A stretch of DNA of 64,000 bases from Enterobacter oligotrophicus (GCF_009176645.1 NZ_AP019007.1:1240001-1304000); one strand, 5' to 3'; shown: positions 14,034-27,162, numbered from the stretch's first letter. The notes: generated by a model not told the origin, from the letters alone. A program made the numbers and translations.

Positions 14034-14417
14034 TTACAGGCTTTCAGTAAACGTACGCGCGATAACGTCGCGCTGCTGTTCCGGGGTCAGAGAGTTGAAG
14101 CGAACCGCATAGCCAGAAACACGAATGGTCAGCTGCGGGTATTTTTCTGGGTGCTCAACGGCATCCATCAGCGTTTCGCGGCGCAGGACGTTTACGTTCA
14201 GGTGCTGCCCCCCTTCCACGCGTACTTCCGGTTTCACTTCCATTGGGATTTCACGATATTCGATTTCGCCCAGTTTGCTCACCGGAACGATTTCATCTTC
14301 AGCAAAACCTGCTTTCGCTACAACACAGCGCGCTTCGTTTTTCTCGCTGTCCAGCAGCCAGAAAGAGTTGAGCAGATCGTCATTTGCAGCTTTAGTAATC
14401 TGGATACCTGTAATCAT
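14034..14417 (-). CDS. grcA: Autonomous glycyl radical cofactor
   Basis: GrcA (YfiD) is a small copy of the C-terminal part of pyruvate formate-lyase. It replaces the damaged glycyl-radical segment of PFL after oxygen exposure, restoring anaerobic activity. The 127 residues match E. coli. The radical-bearing glycine lies in [20 protein letters not shown] (about residues 98-117). An FNR-type site upstream fits strong induction in low oxygen. Confidence 0.97.
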   Translation of the reverse strand: MITGIQITKAANDDLLNSFWLLDSEKNEARCVVAKAGFAEDEIVPVSKLGEIEYREIPMEVKPEVRVEGGQHLNVNVLRRETLMDAVEHPEKYPQLTIRVSGYAVRFNSLTPEQQRDVIARTFTESL

Positions 14418-14730
14418 GTGTTGCCTCCCTTAGGCTACATTAACGGGTGTCGGCCTCTCGCGGCCAATTGGTAAAACCATTGTTTCTTGCGTGTATATAT
14501 ATCATTCACACCCCGGCGTTTTATTGACTTAAATCAACAAAAACACCAACCACACAAACATTGTGGTTTGATTTTATTGTTTTAGATCAATTTTGATCAT
14601 AAGCCAGCTCAAACAAGGCTGTATGTTTTCAAATAAAATTTAAGAGGTTAGACAAAATTTCCGGACGGAATTTTGCTCATCGGGATTTAACGGTTAAGCT
14701 AGGCGCAGATGAGATTCGCAGGAGAGCGAG
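14418..14730. other. Divergent regulatory region grcA/ung
   Basis: This AT-rich gap holds the grcA control region, including the FNR site at 14524-14537 and a TATATATATCAT tract near 14491. The second palindrome GATCAATTTTGATC (14585-14598) has no regulator I can assign. I see no RNA gene. The ung ATG is preceded by an AGGAGAG ribosome site. Confidence 0.6.
14524..14537. promoter_or_regulatory. FNR-type binding site upstream of grcA
   Basis: TTGAC-TTAA-ATCAA matches the FNR consensus TTGAT-N4-ATCAA with one mismatch. It lies about 107 bases upstream of the grcA ATG. FNR activation of yfiD is established in E. coli. Confidence 0.75.
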
Positions 14731-15420
14731 ATGACAACACCTTTAACATGGCACGACGTGCTGGCCGACGAAAAACAGCAGCCTTACTTTATCAATACGC
14801 TTAGCACGGTTGCTGCCGAGCGGCAGTCTGGCCAGACGATCTACCCGCCACAGAAAGATGTTTTCAACGCATTTCGTTATACCGAACTGGGTGATGTGAA
14901 AGTGGTTATCCTGGGACAAGATCCCTACCACGGCCCCGGCCAGGCGCACGGTCTGGCATTCTCAGTGCGTCCGGGCATTGCCATTCCTCCTTCTCTCTTG
15001 AATATGTATAAAGAGCTGGAAAATTCCTTGCCCGGATTTACTCGTCCGAACCACGGTTATCTTGAAAGCTGGGCGCGCCAGGGTGTGCTGTTACTGAACA
15101 CCGTTCTGACCGTTCGCGCCGGGCAGGCGCACTCCCACGCCAGCCTGGGATGGGAAACGTTTACGGATAAAGTTATCAGCCTTATCAATGCGCATCGCGA
15201 AGGCGTGGTGTTTTTACTGTGGGGATCGCATGCGCAGAAGAAAGGGGCGATTATTGACCGTCAGCGCCACCACGTACTGAAAGCGCCACACCCGTCGCCA
15301 CTGTCTGCACATCGTGGTTTCTTTGGTTGTAACCATTTTGTTCTGGCGAATGAATGGCTGGAAAAACGCGGCGAAACGCCGATTGACTGGATGCCTGTGC
15401 TACCGGCAGAAAGCGAGTAA
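14731..15420 (+). CDS. ung: Uracil-DNA glycosylase
   Basis: Ung removes uracil from DNA, starting base-excision repair of deaminated cytosine. The 229 residues match E. coli. Catalytic Asp64 lies in [17 protein letters not shown] (residues 62-78) and catalytic His187 in the minor-groove loop [13 protein letters not shown] (187-199). The start ATGACAACACC follows a good AGGAGAG ribosome site. Confidence 0.98.
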   Translation: MTTPLTWHDVLADEKQQPYFINTLSTVAAERQSGQTIYPPQKDVFNAFRYTELGDVKVVILGQDPYHGPGQAHGLAFSVRPGIAIPPSLLNMYKELENSLPGFTRPNHGYLESWARQGVLLLNTVLTVRAGQAHSHASLGWETFTDKVISLINAHREGVVFLLWGSHAQKKGAIIDRQRHHVLKAPHPSPLSAHRGFFGCNHFVLANEWLEKRGETPIDWMPVLPAESE

Positions 15421-15425
15421 TTTTT

Positions 15426-15449
15426 GTATGCCCGGAGAACCGGGCATAC
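15426..15449. other. Hairpin between convergent ung and yfiF
   Basis: A perfect 10-bp stem GTATGCCCGG/CCGGGCATAC with the tetraloop AGAA starts five bases after the ung stop. No T run follows on either strand, so it may protect 3' ends or act as a weak terminator. Confidence 0.55.
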
Positions 15450-15462
15450 AGATGCACATAAA

Positions 15463-16545
15463 TTATGCTTTATTCTGTCGCCACCATTCCGCCAGCAGTA
15501 CGCCGGTCGCAACGGATACATTCAGGCTTTCAACGTTGCCTGTCCCGTCGATAGAGACGCTCAGATCCGCACTGGAGAGCGCCGCATCTGACAGACCATC
15601 GCGTTCCTGACCTAATACCAGCACCATTTTACGTGGCAGCGTCGCTTTAAACAGCGGCGTACCGGCATGGCTGGAGGTGGTCACAATGGAATAGCCCGCT
15701 TTACGGAACTGCTCAATGGCATCCAGCACGCTGTCGCCCGTGATTGGCTGGACATGCTCGGCTCCACCTTCCGCAGTACGGATCGCAGCACCGGATTCCA
15801 GCAGCGCGGCATCCTGCAGCAGTACACCTTTCACGCCAAAGTGCGCGCAACTACGCATCATCGCGCCCAGGTTATGCGGGTTACCCACGTCTTCCAGCGC
15901 CAGCACACAGTCATCAGCATCCGCCTGGCTCACCCACTGCTGAACGGTAGTCCCGTTACGTTTTTTGATCAGGAAGCAGACGCCGCCGTGGTGTTCAGTA
16001 CCGGAGGCTTTCGTCAGCTCGGCATCATCAACCACGTGGTAGGCTTTGCGGTTCGCGGCCATCCACCGCAGCGCTTCTTTAAAGCGCGGAGTGACGCTCT
16101 GGATAAACCATGCGCGAACGATACACTCCGGGCGACTCTGGAACAGGGCCTGGCAAGCGTTCTCACCATACACGCGGGTCTCTTCTGCACGCTGACGGCG
16201 CAGAACTTCCGGGTCGATAAAACTTTTACCGCTGATCCCGCCGTGATCGGGTTTCTCCGGCGTCTCATCGCCAGGTGCGCGAGAAACGGTACGCCACGGA
16301 GACACGTCTCGTGAGAAATCATCGCGTTTGCGATCGTCACGCTTACGGTCATCACGTTTGCGGTCATCACCGCGGTTATTTCTGTCATCGCGGGCGGGGC
16401 GACGGCCACCGTCTGCACGAGAAGACGCCGGACGCCCGCCACCTTTTCCGGTACGCGGATTTTGGGTGCGTTTATCAGAGTCATCATCACTGCGGACATA
16501 CATCACTTTGACCTTGCCGCTTTTGTTTTTCATTTCGTCGTTCAT
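15463..16545 (-). CDS. yfiF: SpoU-family RNA 2'-O-methyltransferase YfiF
   Basis: YfiF belongs to the TrmH/SpoU (SPOUT) family of RNA ribose methyltransferases. The start [20 protein letters not shown] gives 360 residues. The N-terminal 100 residues are charged and disordered with tandem DDRKR repeats; a substrate-binding domain follows, then the knotted C-terminal domain with [27 protein letters not shown] and [10 protein letters not shown]. It is about 15 residues longer than E. coli YfiF as I recall it, the excess lying in the repeat. The exact RNA target cannot be told from the sequence. Confidence 0.93.
   Translation of the reverse strand: MNDEMKNKSGKVKVMYVRSDDDSDKRTQNPRTGKGGGRPASSRADGGRRPARDDRNNRGDDRKRDDRKRDDRKRDDFSRDVSPWRTVSRAPGDETPEKPDHGGISGKSFIDPEVLRRQRAEETRVYGENACQALFQSRPECIVRAWFIQSVTPRFKEALRWMAANRKAYHVVDDAELTKASGTEHHGGVCFLIKKRNGTTVQQWVSQADADDCVLALEDVGNPHNLGAMMRSCAHFGVKGVLLQDAALLESGAAIRTAEGGAEHVQPITGDSVLDAIEQFRKAGYSIVTTSSHAGTPLFKATLPRKMVLVLGQERDGLSDAALSSADLSVSIDGTGNVESLNVSVATGVLLAEWWRQNKA
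16324..16368 (-). repeat. 15-bp tandem repeat inside yfiF
   Basis: Three near-identical 15-base units (cgtttgcgatcgtca and variants, plus-strand view) encode consecutive DDRKR units in the disordered N-terminal part of YfiF. Slippage could change the number of units between strains without breaking the frame. Confidence 0.8.
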
Positions 16546-16749
16546 GCTTTTCTCCACCAGCGCTGCGCGAAGCGCGCAGATTACCCGATGTGCAAGCTCA
16601 TAGCCATAATTTCGTACAAAAGCCTGTGACTATTGTTCTCATTGAATAAAACGCATTGTCGTTTCAAACAAGCTCGCTGATAATATGTAACATATCAGAA
16701 ACATTACCGGCATTCTGCCGCTGTCCCACGGCTCTATCAGAGGTTAGTT

Positions 16750-17169
16750 ATGAATACCGTATGTGCCAACTGTCAGGCTCTTAATCGCATCCCGGACGAT
16801 CGGATGGATGATGGAGCGAAATGCGGGCGTTGTGGCCATGAATTATTTGATGGCGATGTGATTAATGCGACGGGTGCTACGCTGGACAAACTCCTCAAGG
16901 ATGATCTTCCGGTGGTTGTTGATTTCTGGGCACCCTGGTGTGGCCCTTGCCGCAACTTCGCACCAATTTTTGAAGATGTGGCAGAAGAGCGCAGTGGAAA
17001 AATGCGCTTCGTTAAGGTGAACACCGAAGCCGAACGCGAGCTGAGCGCACGTTTTCGTATTCGCAGTATCCCGACCATTATGATTTTTAAAAATGGCGAG
17101 GTTATCGACATGCTCAACGGCGCGGTGCCAAAAGCGCCTTTTGAAAGCTGGTTAAACGAGTCATTGTAA
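16750..17169 (+). CDS. trxC: Thioredoxin 2
   Basis: TrxC is a cytoplasmic disulfide reductase working with thioredoxin reductase. The 139 residues combine an N-terminal zinc finger (Cys5, Cys8, Cys25, Cys28) with a thioredoxin fold whose active site is WCGPC (Cys64, Cys67). Length equals the E. coli protein. OxyR controls trxC in E. coli, but I could not find a convincing four-part OxyR site in the 204-base gap upstream. Confidence 0.97.
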   Translation: MNTVCANCQALNRIPDDRMDDGAKCGRCGHELFDGDVINATGATLDKLLKDDLPVVVDFWAPWCGPCRNFAPIFEDVAEERSGKMRFVKVNTEAERELSARFRIRSIPTIMIFKNGEVIDMLNGAVPKAPFESWLNESL

Positions 17170-17238
17170 CAATCGTGGGGCACACCTTGTGCCCCGTACC
17201 TGCCTCTGCGAAAATAGGGTTTTCTCTGTATTTCGCCC

Positions 17239-17937
17239 ATGACTGATAACGCTGTTCTTCAATTACGCGCCGAACGCCTTGCACGCTCTACGCGCCCGTT
17301 TCTTGCCCGTGGCAATCGTATTCGCCGCTGTCAGCGCTGTCTGCTGCCGCTTAAGGTCTGCCTCTGCGAGACGCTTGCCCCGAGTACAGCGGAGAGCCGT
17401 TTTTGTTTGGTCATGTTCGATACGGAGCCGATGAAACCCAGCAACACGGGGCGTCTTATCGCCGATATTCTGCCGGATACCGCCGCGTTCCAGTGGTCAC
17501 GCACGGAGCCACCTCAGGCATTGCTCGATTTAGTTGCAAACCCGGCTTATCAACCGATGGTCGTTTTTCCTGCCTCCTATGCCGGTGAAAATCGCCAGGT
17601 CCTTTCTGCGCCGCCGTCAGGTAAACCGCCATTGTTTATTATGCTGGACGGCACCTGGACCGAAGCCAGAAAGATGTTCCGCAAAAGCCCTTACCTCGAC
17701 GCCCTTCCGGTCATTTCCGTCGATCTCTCGCGCGTTTCGGCCTATCGCCTGCGTGAAGCCCATGCTGACGGGCAATATTGCACCGCGGAAGTGGCGATTG
17801 CATTGCTGGATCTGGCAGGAGATACCGCGGCGGCCCGCGCACTGGGGGCGCATTTTTCCTGTTTTCGCGAGCGCTACCTGGCGGGAAAAACCGTTCATAA
17901 GGGCAGCGTCACAGCAGCAGAGGCAGAAAGCGTTTAA
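17239..17937 (+). CDS. tapT: tRNA-uridine aminocarboxypropyltransferase (DTW domain)
   Basis: TapT (YfiP) adds a 3-amino-3-carboxypropyl group from S-adenosylmethionine to U47 in several tRNAs. The 232 residues contain a Cys-rich zinc-like N-terminal part (RRCQRCLLPLKVCLCE, about residues 30-45), the PSNTGRL segment and the family signature LDGTWTEARKMFRKSPYL, whose core is DGTW. It precedes patZ by 35 bases in the same direction and the two are probably co-transcribed. Confidence 0.93.
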   Translation: MTDNAVLQLRAERLARSTRPFLARGNRIRRCQRCLLPLKVCLCETLAPSTAESRFCLVMFDTEPMKPSNTGRLIADILPDTAAFQWSRTEPPQALLDLVANPAYQPMVVFPASYAGENRQVLSAPPSGKPPLFIMLDGTWTEARKMFRKSPYLDALPVISVDLSRVSAYRLREAHADGQYCTAEVAIALLDLAGDTAAARALGAHFSCFRERYLAGKTVHKGSVTAAEAESV

Positions 17938-17972
17938 AATCATCAGGTCGCTTGCATCCACAGGAGGTCTGC

Positions 17973-20636
17973 ATGAGCCAGCGAGGGTTAGAAGCGCTAC
18001 TACGCCCTAAATCCATTGCCGTTATCGGTGCCTCAATGAAACCGGATCGCGCAGGTTATCTGATGATGCGTAACCTGCTGGCGGGTGGATTTAATGGCCC
18101 TGTGTTGCCCGTTACGCCCGCTTACAAGGCCGTGCTGGGCGTGCTGGCATGGCCAGACGTACAAAGCCTGCCTTTCGTGCCGGATCTCGCCGTCTTGTGT
18201 ACGCATGCGAAACGAAATCTGGAATTACTGGAGTCGCTTGGTCAGAAAGGATGCAAAACCTGCATTATTCTCTCGTCTCCGCCTGAACAGCAGCCTGAGC
18301 TGCTTGCCTGCGCCAGTCGTTATCAAATGCGCATTCTTGGCCCAAACAGCCTGGGGCTGCTTGCTCCCTGGCAAGGGCTGAATGCCAGTTTCTCCCCGGT
18401 GCCGATCAGCAAAGGCAAACTCGCTTTTATTTCTCAGTCAGCAGCGGTATCAAATACGATCCTCGACTGGGCACAACAGCGTGAGATGGGATTTTCCTAC
18501 TTTATCGCCCTGGGTGACAGCCTGGATATCGACGTTGATGAGCTGCTGGATTTTCTGGCTCGTGACAGCAAAACCAGCGCTATCCTGCTCTACCTTGAGC
18601 ATTTAAGTGATGCGCGCCGTTTTGTGTCAGCCGCGCGTAGTGCATCCCGCAATAAACCTATTCTGGTCATTAAAAGCGGCCGCAGCCCTGCGGCACAGCG
18701 TCTGTTGCACTCCCATTCGGGCATGGACCCTGCCTGGGATGCGGCGATACAGCGCGCTGGTTTACTGCGTGTACAGGATACCCATGAGCTCTTTTCCGCC
18801 GTCGAGACGTTAAGCCATATGCGTCCTTTACGCGGCGAGAAGTTAATGATTGTAAGTAACGGTGCCGCCCCCGCCGCACTGGCGCTGGATGAGCTGTGGT
18901 TACGCAACGGGAAACTGGCGACATTGGGTGAGGAGACACTCCAGCGTCTGCGTGAGGCGCTACCGACCAGCGTTTCTCCCGGCAACCCGCTCGATTTGCG
19001 CGATGATGCAAGCAGCGAGCGCTACATTAAGGCAATCTCCATTTTGCTGGACAGCCAGGATTTCGATGCGCTGATGATCATCCATTCGCCCAGCGCGGTT
19101 GCGCCAGGCAGTGAAAGCGCGCGCGCGCTCATTGAGGCAGTACGCAACCATCCTCGCGGTAAATATGTAACACTGTTAACCAACTGGTGCGGTGAATTTT
19201 CCTCGCAGGAGGCTCGCCGCCTGTTCAGTGAAGCCGGGCTACCGACATACCGTACGCCGGAGGGCACCATTACCGCGTTTATGCATATGGTGGAGTACCG
19301 CCGTAACCAGAAACAGCTGCGTGAAACGCCTGCCCTGCCCGGTAACCTGACAGCCAGGTCAGTGGATGTGCACAGGCTGTTGCAGCAGGCAATTGAAGAA
19401 GGCGCAACCTCGCTGGATACGCACGAGGTACAACCTATTCTTGGGTGCTATGGGATGCAAACGCTTCCGACCTGGATTGCCAGCGACAGCGCCGAGGCGG
19501 TTCATATCGCAGAGCAAATTGGCTATCCGGTTGCGCTGAAACTTCGTTCTCCGGATATCCCGCATAAGTCGGATGTTCAGGGCGTGATGCTGTATCTGCG
19601 CACTGCAGCTGAAGTACAGCAAGCGGCTGACGCTATTATCGATCGCGTCAAAATGACCTGGCCACAGGCCAGAATCCACGGGTTACTGGTGCAAAGCATG
19701 GCGAACCGTGCAGGCGCGCAGGAACTCCGGGTGGTTGTAGAACATGATCCGGTCTTTGGTCCGCTCATCATGCTCGGTGAAGGCGGCGTCGAATGGCAGC
19801 CTGAGGAACAGGCGGTTGTAGCGCTGCCCCCGCTGAACATGAACCTGGCGCGCTATCTGATTATCCAGGCTATCAAGAGTAAAAAGATCCGTGGCCGGAG
19901 CGCCCTGCGCCCGCTCGATATTGCCGGGTTAAGCCAGTTCCTGGTGCAGGTTTCTAACCTGATAATTGATTGCGCCGAGATCAAGCGACTGGATATTCAC
20001 CCGCTGCTCGCTTCCGGCAATGAATTTACGGCACTGGACGTTACGCTGGATATTGCGCCTTTCGAAGGGGACAGGGAAAGTCGCCTTGCCATCCGTCCTT
20101 ATCCTCTGCGTCTTGAAGAATGGGTTGAGATGAAAAATGGCGAACGGGCGCTGTTTCGCCCTATCCTGCCGGAAGATGAACCGCAGCTGCGGATGTTTAT
20201 CTCGCAGGTCACCAAAGAAGATCTTTACTATCGCTACTTCAGCGAAATCAATGAATTTACTCACGATGATTTAGCCAATATGACCCAGATCGACTACGAT
20301 CGTGAAATGGCGTTTGTGGCCGTTCGTCGTTCAGACCAGGGGGACGAAATCCTCGGCGTGACGCGCGCGATTTCTGACCCGGATAACGTGGATGCGGAGT
20401 TTGCGGTGCTGGTGCGTTCCGATCTCAAAGGTCTTGGTCTGGGCAGACGACTGCTGGAGAAACTCATCAGTTATACGCGCGATCACGGATTATTGCGCCT
20501 GAATGGCATTACTATGCCAAATAATCGGGGCATGGTAACCCTGGCGCGAAAACTCGGTTTTGACGTTGATATCCAGCTGGATGAAGGCATCGTTTCTCTG
20601 TCTCTCAACCTGACATCATCGGATAAACAAGAGTAA
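17973..20636 (+). CDS. patZ: Protein lysine acetyltransferase PatZ (Pka/YfiQ)
   Basis: PatZ acetylates lysines in central metabolic enzymes, notably acetyl-CoA synthetase, using acetyl-CoA; CobB reverses it. The 887 residues have an N-terminal NDP-forming acyl-CoA synthetase-like region (about residues 1-700, starting MSQRGLEALLRPKSIAVIGA) and a C-terminal GNAT domain (about 720-880) with the acetyl-CoA motif SDLKGLGLGRRLLEKLI. An AGGAGG ribosome site eight bases upstream supports this ATG over one seven codons earlier. Confidence 0.96.
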   Translation: MSQRGLEALLRPKSIAVIGASMKPDRAGYLMMRNLLAGGFNGPVLPVTPAYKAVLGVLAWPDVQSLPFVPDLAVLCTHAKRNLELLESLGQKGCKTCIILSSPPEQQPELLACASRYQMRILGPNSLGLLAPWQGLNASFSPVPISKGKLAFISQSAAVSNTILDWAQQREMGFSYFIALGDSLDIDVDELLDFLARDSKTSAILLYLEHLSDARRFVSAARSASRNKPILVIKSGRSPAAQRLLHSHSGMDPAWDAAIQRAGLLRVQDTHELFSAVETLSHMRPLRGEKLMIVSNGAAPAALALDELWLRNGKLATLGEETLQRLREALPTSVSPGNPLDLRDDASSERYIKAISILLDSQDFDALMIIHSPSAVAPGSESARALIEAVRNHPRGKYVTLLTNWCGEFSSQEARRLFSEAGLPTYRTPEGTITAFMHMVEYRRNQKQLRETPALPGNLTARSVDVHRLLQQAIEEGATSLDTHEVQPILGCYGMQTLPTWIASDSAEAVHIAEQIGYPVALKLRSPDIPHKSDVQGVMLYLRTAAEVQQAADAIIDRVKMTWPQARIHGLLVQSMANRAGAQELRVVVEHDPVFGPLIMLGEGGVEWQPEEQAVVALPPLNMNLARYLIIQAIKSKKIRGRSALRPLDIAGLSQFLVQVSNLIIDCAEIKRLDIHPLLASGNEFTALDVTLDIAPFEGDRESRLAIRPYPLRLEEWVEMKNGERALFRPILPEDEPQLRMFISQVTKEDLYYRYFSEINEFTHDDLANMTQIDYDREMAFVAVRRSDQGDEILGVTRAISDPDNVDAEFAVLVRSDLKGLGLGRRLLEKLISYTRDHGLLRLNGITMPNNRGMVTLARKLGFDVDIQLDEGIVSLSLNLTSSDKQE

Positions 20637-20746
20637 GCTACTGGAAATGTTAACCACTTTGGACGGCACTGGTGGTATCATTGTCCGCTTATGTTGTTTG
20701 CATGGTACAGACAACCCTTCAATGAACAGAGAAGAAACGCACTGTG

Positions 20747-22102
20747 ATGTTGTCAAAATTTAAGCGTAATAAACATCAACAACACCTTGCTCAACTACCG
20801 AAGATTTCTCAGTCAGTTGATGATGTAGAGTTCTTTTACGCCCCCGCGCATTTTCGGGAGACGCTTCTGGAAAAGATTGCCAGCGCCACGCGACGCATTT
20901 GCATTGTGGCACTGTATCTTGAACAAGATGAAGGTGGGCGTGCAATTCTGAATGCGCTCTATGAAGCTAAACGTCAGCGTCCGGAACTGGATGTTCGCGT
21001 GCTGGTTGACTGGCACCGTGCACAGCGTGGCCGCATCGGCGCTGCCGCCTCAAACACAAATGCTGACTGGTATTGCCGCACGGCTCAGGAGAACCCTGGT
21101 GTCGATATTCCGGTTTACGGCGTCCCGGTAAATACCCGTGAAGCGCTCGGCGTACTGCATTTCAAAGGGTTCATCATCGATGACAGCGTTCTTTATAGTG
21201 GCGCGAGCATTAATGATGTTTACCTGCATCAGCTTGATAAATACCGCTACGACCGCTACCACCTGATTCGCAATCCTCAGATGGCGGACATTATGTTTAA
21301 CTGGGTTGATAAGAATCTGGTACACGGCCGCGGAGTTAACCGTCTTGACGATCTTCATCGTCCCAAAAGCCCGGAAATTAAAAATGATGTCCGCTCTTTC
21401 CGTCAGGAATTACGCGACGCGGTCTATCATTTCCAGGGTAACGCTAATAACGAAGAGTTATCCGTTACGCCTCTGGTAGGGTTAGGCAAATCAAGCCTGC
21501 TGAACAAAACAATCTTCCATTTGATGCCATGCGCGGAACAGAAGCTCACGATCTGTACGCCGTACTTCAACCTTCCTGCTGTGCTGGTGCGTAATATCAT
21601 TCAACTGCTGCGCAATGGTAAAAAAGTGGAGATCATCGTTGGTGATAAAACGGCAAACGACTTCTTCATTCCGGAAGATCAGCCCTTCAAAATCATCGGC
21701 GCGTTACCTTATCTTTACGAGATCAACCTGCGTCGTTTCCTGAGCCGTTTACAGTATTACGTGAATACTGATCAGCTGATTGTTCGTCTCTGGAAAGATG
21801 AAGATAACAGCTACCATCTCAAAGGCATGTGGGTTGATGACGAGTGGATGCTGCTGACCGGCAATAACCTGAACCCTCGCGCATGGCGTCTGGACCTGGA
21901 AAATGCCATCCTGATCCACGATCCGCAGCATGAATTAGCCGCAAAACGCGAGCGTGAGCTGGAGCTTATTCGCACTCATACGACTGTGGTTCAGCATTAT
22001 CGCGATCTTCAGAGCATTGCTGATTATCCGGTGAAAGTCCGAAAACTTATTCGACGCTTACGCCGCATCCGTATTGACCGCCTTATCAGCCGCATTTTGT
22101 AA
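20747..22102 (+). CDS. pssA: CDP-diacylglycerol-serine O-phosphatidyltransferase
   Basis: PssA makes phosphatidylserine from CDP-diacylglycerol and L-serine, the committed step to phosphatidylethanolamine. The 451-residue protein of the phospholipase D superfamily has two HKD-type motifs, HFKGFIIDDS and HLKGMWVDDEW, and a very basic C-terminus (RKLIRRLRRIRIDRLISR) suited to membrane association. I chose the ATG at 20747; a GTG codon precedes it directly and could also be read. Confidence 0.97.
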   Translation: MLSKFKRNKHQQHLAQLPKISQSVDDVEFFYAPAHFRETLLEKIASATRRICIVALYLEQDEGGRAILNALYEAKRQRPELDVRVLVDWHRAQRGRIGAAASNTNADWYCRTAQENPGVDIPVYGVPVNTREALGVLHFKGFIIDDSVLYSGASINDVYLHQLDKYRYDRYHLIRNPQMADIMFNWVDKNLVHGRGVNRLDDLHRPKSPEIKNDVRSFRQELRDAVYHFQGNANNEELSVTPLVGLGKSSLLNKTIFHLMPCAEQKLTICTPYFNLPAVLVRNIIQLLRNGKKVEIIVGDKTANDFFIPEDQPFKIIGALPYLYEINLRRFLSRLQYYVNTDQLIVRLWKDEDNSYHLKGMWVDDEWMLLTGNNLNPRAWRLDLENAILIHDPQHELAAKRERELELIRTHTTVVQHYRDLQSIADYPVKVRKLIRRLRRIRIDRLISRIL

Positions 22103-22109
22103 CGCTCAG

Positions 22110-22135
22110 GCCCTGTCGACGACAGGGCTTTTTTT
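22110..22135 (+). terminator. pssA terminator
   Basis: The stem GCCCTGTC/GACAGGGC (22110-22117, 22121-22128) with a three-base loop is followed by seven T. It ends directly before the yfiM ribosome site. Confidence 0.9.
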
Positions 22136-22150
22136 ATGGAGCCTGTTGTG

Positions 22151-22474
22151 ATGCGTATTTATCTCCTGCTGACAACCCTTTGTCTGAATGGCTGCAGCCA
22201 TATGGCAAACGATAGCTGGTCTGGTCAGGATAAAGCCCAACACTTTATTGCTTCAGCAATGCTTTCCGCTGCCGGTAATGAAGTAGCTCAACGCCAGGGC
22301 TACAACCGGGATCGCAGCGCAGCTATCGGCTTTATGTTCTCTGTCAGCCTTGGCGCATCCAAAGAATTTTGGGACAGCCGCCCGGCGGGGAGTGGCTGGA
22401 GCTGGAAAGATTTTGCGTGGGACGTAGCCGGTGCAACGACCGGCTACGCCGTGTGGCAGCTGGCGCATTATTAA
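22151..22474 (+). CDS. yfiM: Lipoprotein YfiM
   Basis: This small lipoprotein of unknown function has 107 residues, a hydrophobic leader [15 protein letters not shown] with a lipobox ending LNGC, then a domain rich in Trp and Gly ([22 protein letters not shown]). I prefer the ATG at 22151 because GGAG stands nine bases before it; an ATG at 22136 lies within the ribosome site and would spoil the signal. The gene starts straight after the pssA terminator. It overlaps the convergent kgtP by four bases. Confidence 0.88.
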   Translation: MRIYLLLTTLCLNGCSHMANDSWSGQDKAQHFIASAMLSAAGNEVAQRQGYNRDRSAAIGFMFSVSLGASKEFWDSRPAGSGWSWKDFAWDVAGATTGYAVWQLAHY

Positions 22475-23766
22475 AGACGGATGCCTTTGCCCTTACGATG
22501 CAGCATCAGGGAAACAATAAATGCCAGAGCGCCCATCACGCTGACATACCAGAAGAAAGTCGTTTCGCTACCCCATGATTTAAGTGACAGCGCAACGTAC
22601 TCTGCAGACCCGCCAAACAACGCATTCGCTACCGCGTAAGAAAGACCCACACCGAGGGCACGAACTTGTGCCGGGAACATCTCTGCTTTCAGTATCCCAC
22701 TGATAGACGTGTAGAAACTGACAATCACCATCGCTACCATCACCAGCGCAAATGCTGCATACGGTGAAGAGACGTGTTGAAGCGCGGACAAAATGGGTAC
22801 GGTACATAACGCGGACAATCCACCAAAAATCAGCATTGACGTTCGTCGGCCAATTTTATCGGAAAGTGCACCAATAAGAGGTTGTATGAGCATAAAGACG
22901 AACAGAGCCACCGTCATCACCACACTGGCGACGTTAGCGTGCATTCCCGTCGTGTTCACCAGATATTTTTGCATATAGGTGGTGAAAGTATAAAAACTGA
23001 GAGAACCACCTGCTGTGAAGCCAAGCACCATCAGAAAGGCTTTGCGGTTACGCCAGAGCCCTTTGAATGTTCCTGCTTCCTTCAGCGTCCTGACCTCCTT
23101 TCGGGAGGTTTCATCTAGCTGGCGACGCAACCAGAGCGCAACGATCGCCAGTACGGCTCCCATTGCAAAAGGGATACGCCATCCCCAACTGTGGAGTTGA
23201 TCGTCTGTCAGGATCTGCTGAAGGATCACCACAACAAGGATGGCTAACAACTGACCCCCTATGAGCGTGACATACTGGAAGGAGGCGTAAAAACCTTTAC
23301 GCCCTTCCAGTGCAATTTCACTCATGTAAGTAGCACTGGTGCCGTACTCTCCACCAACTGACAGTCCCTGGAACAAACGAGCCAGTAAAAGCAGAGCGGG
23401 TGCCCATGTACCGATGGCGTCGTAGCCCGGTAAACAAGCGATCACCAGAGAACCGAAGCACATCATACAGACCGAGATCAGCATGGAGGCTTTACGTCCG
23501 CGACGATCGGCAATGCGCCCGAACATCCAGCCACCAATAGGGCGCATTAAGAAACCTGCGGCAAAAACCCCTGCCGTTTGCAAAAGTTGCGTTGTCGTGT
23601 TTCCTGATGGGAAAAAAATATGGGCGAAATAGAGTGAACAAAATGAATAAACATAGAAGTCGAACCATTCAACCAGATTCCCTGAAGAGGCACTGATGAT
23701 TGCCCATACCCTTCTACGGGTATCACTGTTAACCAGTGTCCCGTGTGTTGTAATACTTTCTGTCAT
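22471..23766 (-). CDS. kgtP: Alpha-ketoglutarate permease
   Basis: KgtP imports 2-oxoglutarate with protons across the inner membrane (major facilitator superfamily, metabolite:H+ symporter group). The start [19 protein letters not shown] gives 431 residues with about twelve membrane segments. Family motifs visible are [14 protein letters not shown], the loop 2-3 motif [14 protein letters not shown] and [25 protein letters not shown] stands ten bases before the ATG. A longer in-frame start at 23808 lacks support. Confidence 0.95.
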   Translation of the reverse strand: MTESITTHGTLVNSDTRRRVWAIISASSGNLVEWFDFYVYSFCSLYFAHIFFPSGNTTTQLLQTAGVFAAGFLMRPIGGWMFGRIADRRGRKASMLISVCMMCFGSLVIACLPGYDAIGTWAPALLLLARLFQGLSVGGEYGTSATYMSEIALEGRKGFYASFQYVTLIGGQLLAILVVVILQQILTDDQLHSWGWRIPFAMGAVLAIVALWLRRQLDETSRKEVRTLKEAGTFKGLWRNRKAFLMVLGFTAGGSLSFYTFTTYMQKYLVNTTGMHANVASVVMTVALFVFMLIQPLIGALSDKIGRRTSMLIFGGLSALCTVPILSALQHVSSPYAAFALVMVAMVIVSFYTSISGILKAEMFPAQVRALGVGLSYAVANALFGGSAEYVALSLKSWGSETTFFWYVSVMGALAFIVSLMLHRKGKGIRL

Positions 23767-23923
23767 TGTGATGATGCTCCTGCCATAAAAAACGGCGTGC
23801 TGAGCCATAGAGGACTCAATTGCTTCGTAAATGAAATGTTATAATTTTGTTATAATTGACATTGAGATCAGGATCACATATTTCATTAGCAGGATAAGGG
23901 ATTCGGAGAAGGGCCATAAAAGC

Positions 23924-23955
23924 AAAAAACCCCGCACCTTACGGTACGGGGTTCT
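23924..23955 (-). terminator. Terminator of the rRNA operon
   Basis: Read on the minus strand, the stem AACCCCGTACC/GGTGCGGGGTT is followed by a run of six T, shortly after the 5S gene. It ends the rRNA transcript before kgtP. Confidence 0.85.
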
Positions 23956-23964
23956 TCTTAATTG

Positions 23965-24084
23965 ATGCCTGGCAGTTCCCTACTCTCGCATGGGGAGACC
24001 CCACACTACCATCGGCGCTACGGCGTTTCACTTCTGAGTTCGGCATGGGGTCAGGTGGGACCACCGCGCTACAGCCGCCAGGCA
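23965..24084 (-). rRNA. rrf: 5S ribosomal RNA
   Basis: On the minus strand the 120-base sequence begins TGCCTGGCGGCTGTAGCGCG and ends ...GAACTGCCAGGCAT, closing the terminal helix I. Length and sequence are those of enterobacterial 5S rRNA. Confidence 0.97.
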
Positions 24085-24148
24085 AATTCTGTTATCTGTA
24101 TCAGGCTGAAAATATCGTCTCTCACCGCCAAAACATCTTCGGCGTTGT

Positions 24149-27052
<2,904 letters not shown>

Positions 27053-27150
27053 TCACAACCCGAAGATGTTTCACTTCATGATTGCGAAAATTTGAGAGAC
27101 TCGAACACACATTAACTGTGTGTCGTTTCAATTTTCAGCTTGATCCAGAT

Positions 27151-27162
27151 TTTTAAAGAGCA
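27151..27162 (-). promoter_or_regulatory. Spacer boxA antitermination site
   Basis: The minus strand carries TTGCTCTTTAAA, matching the NusB/NusE-binding boxA (TGCTCTTTAACA), in the spacer between the tRNA and 23S genes, where it is expected. Confidence 0.75.

Noticed and set aside
15426..15449. Calling the ung/yfiF hairpin a terminator
   Set aside because: No T tract follows the stem on either strand.
16560..16749. An OxyR site upstream of trxC
   Set aside because: ATAG and CTAT pieces occur, but not with the 7-base spacing required for the four-part OxyR motif.
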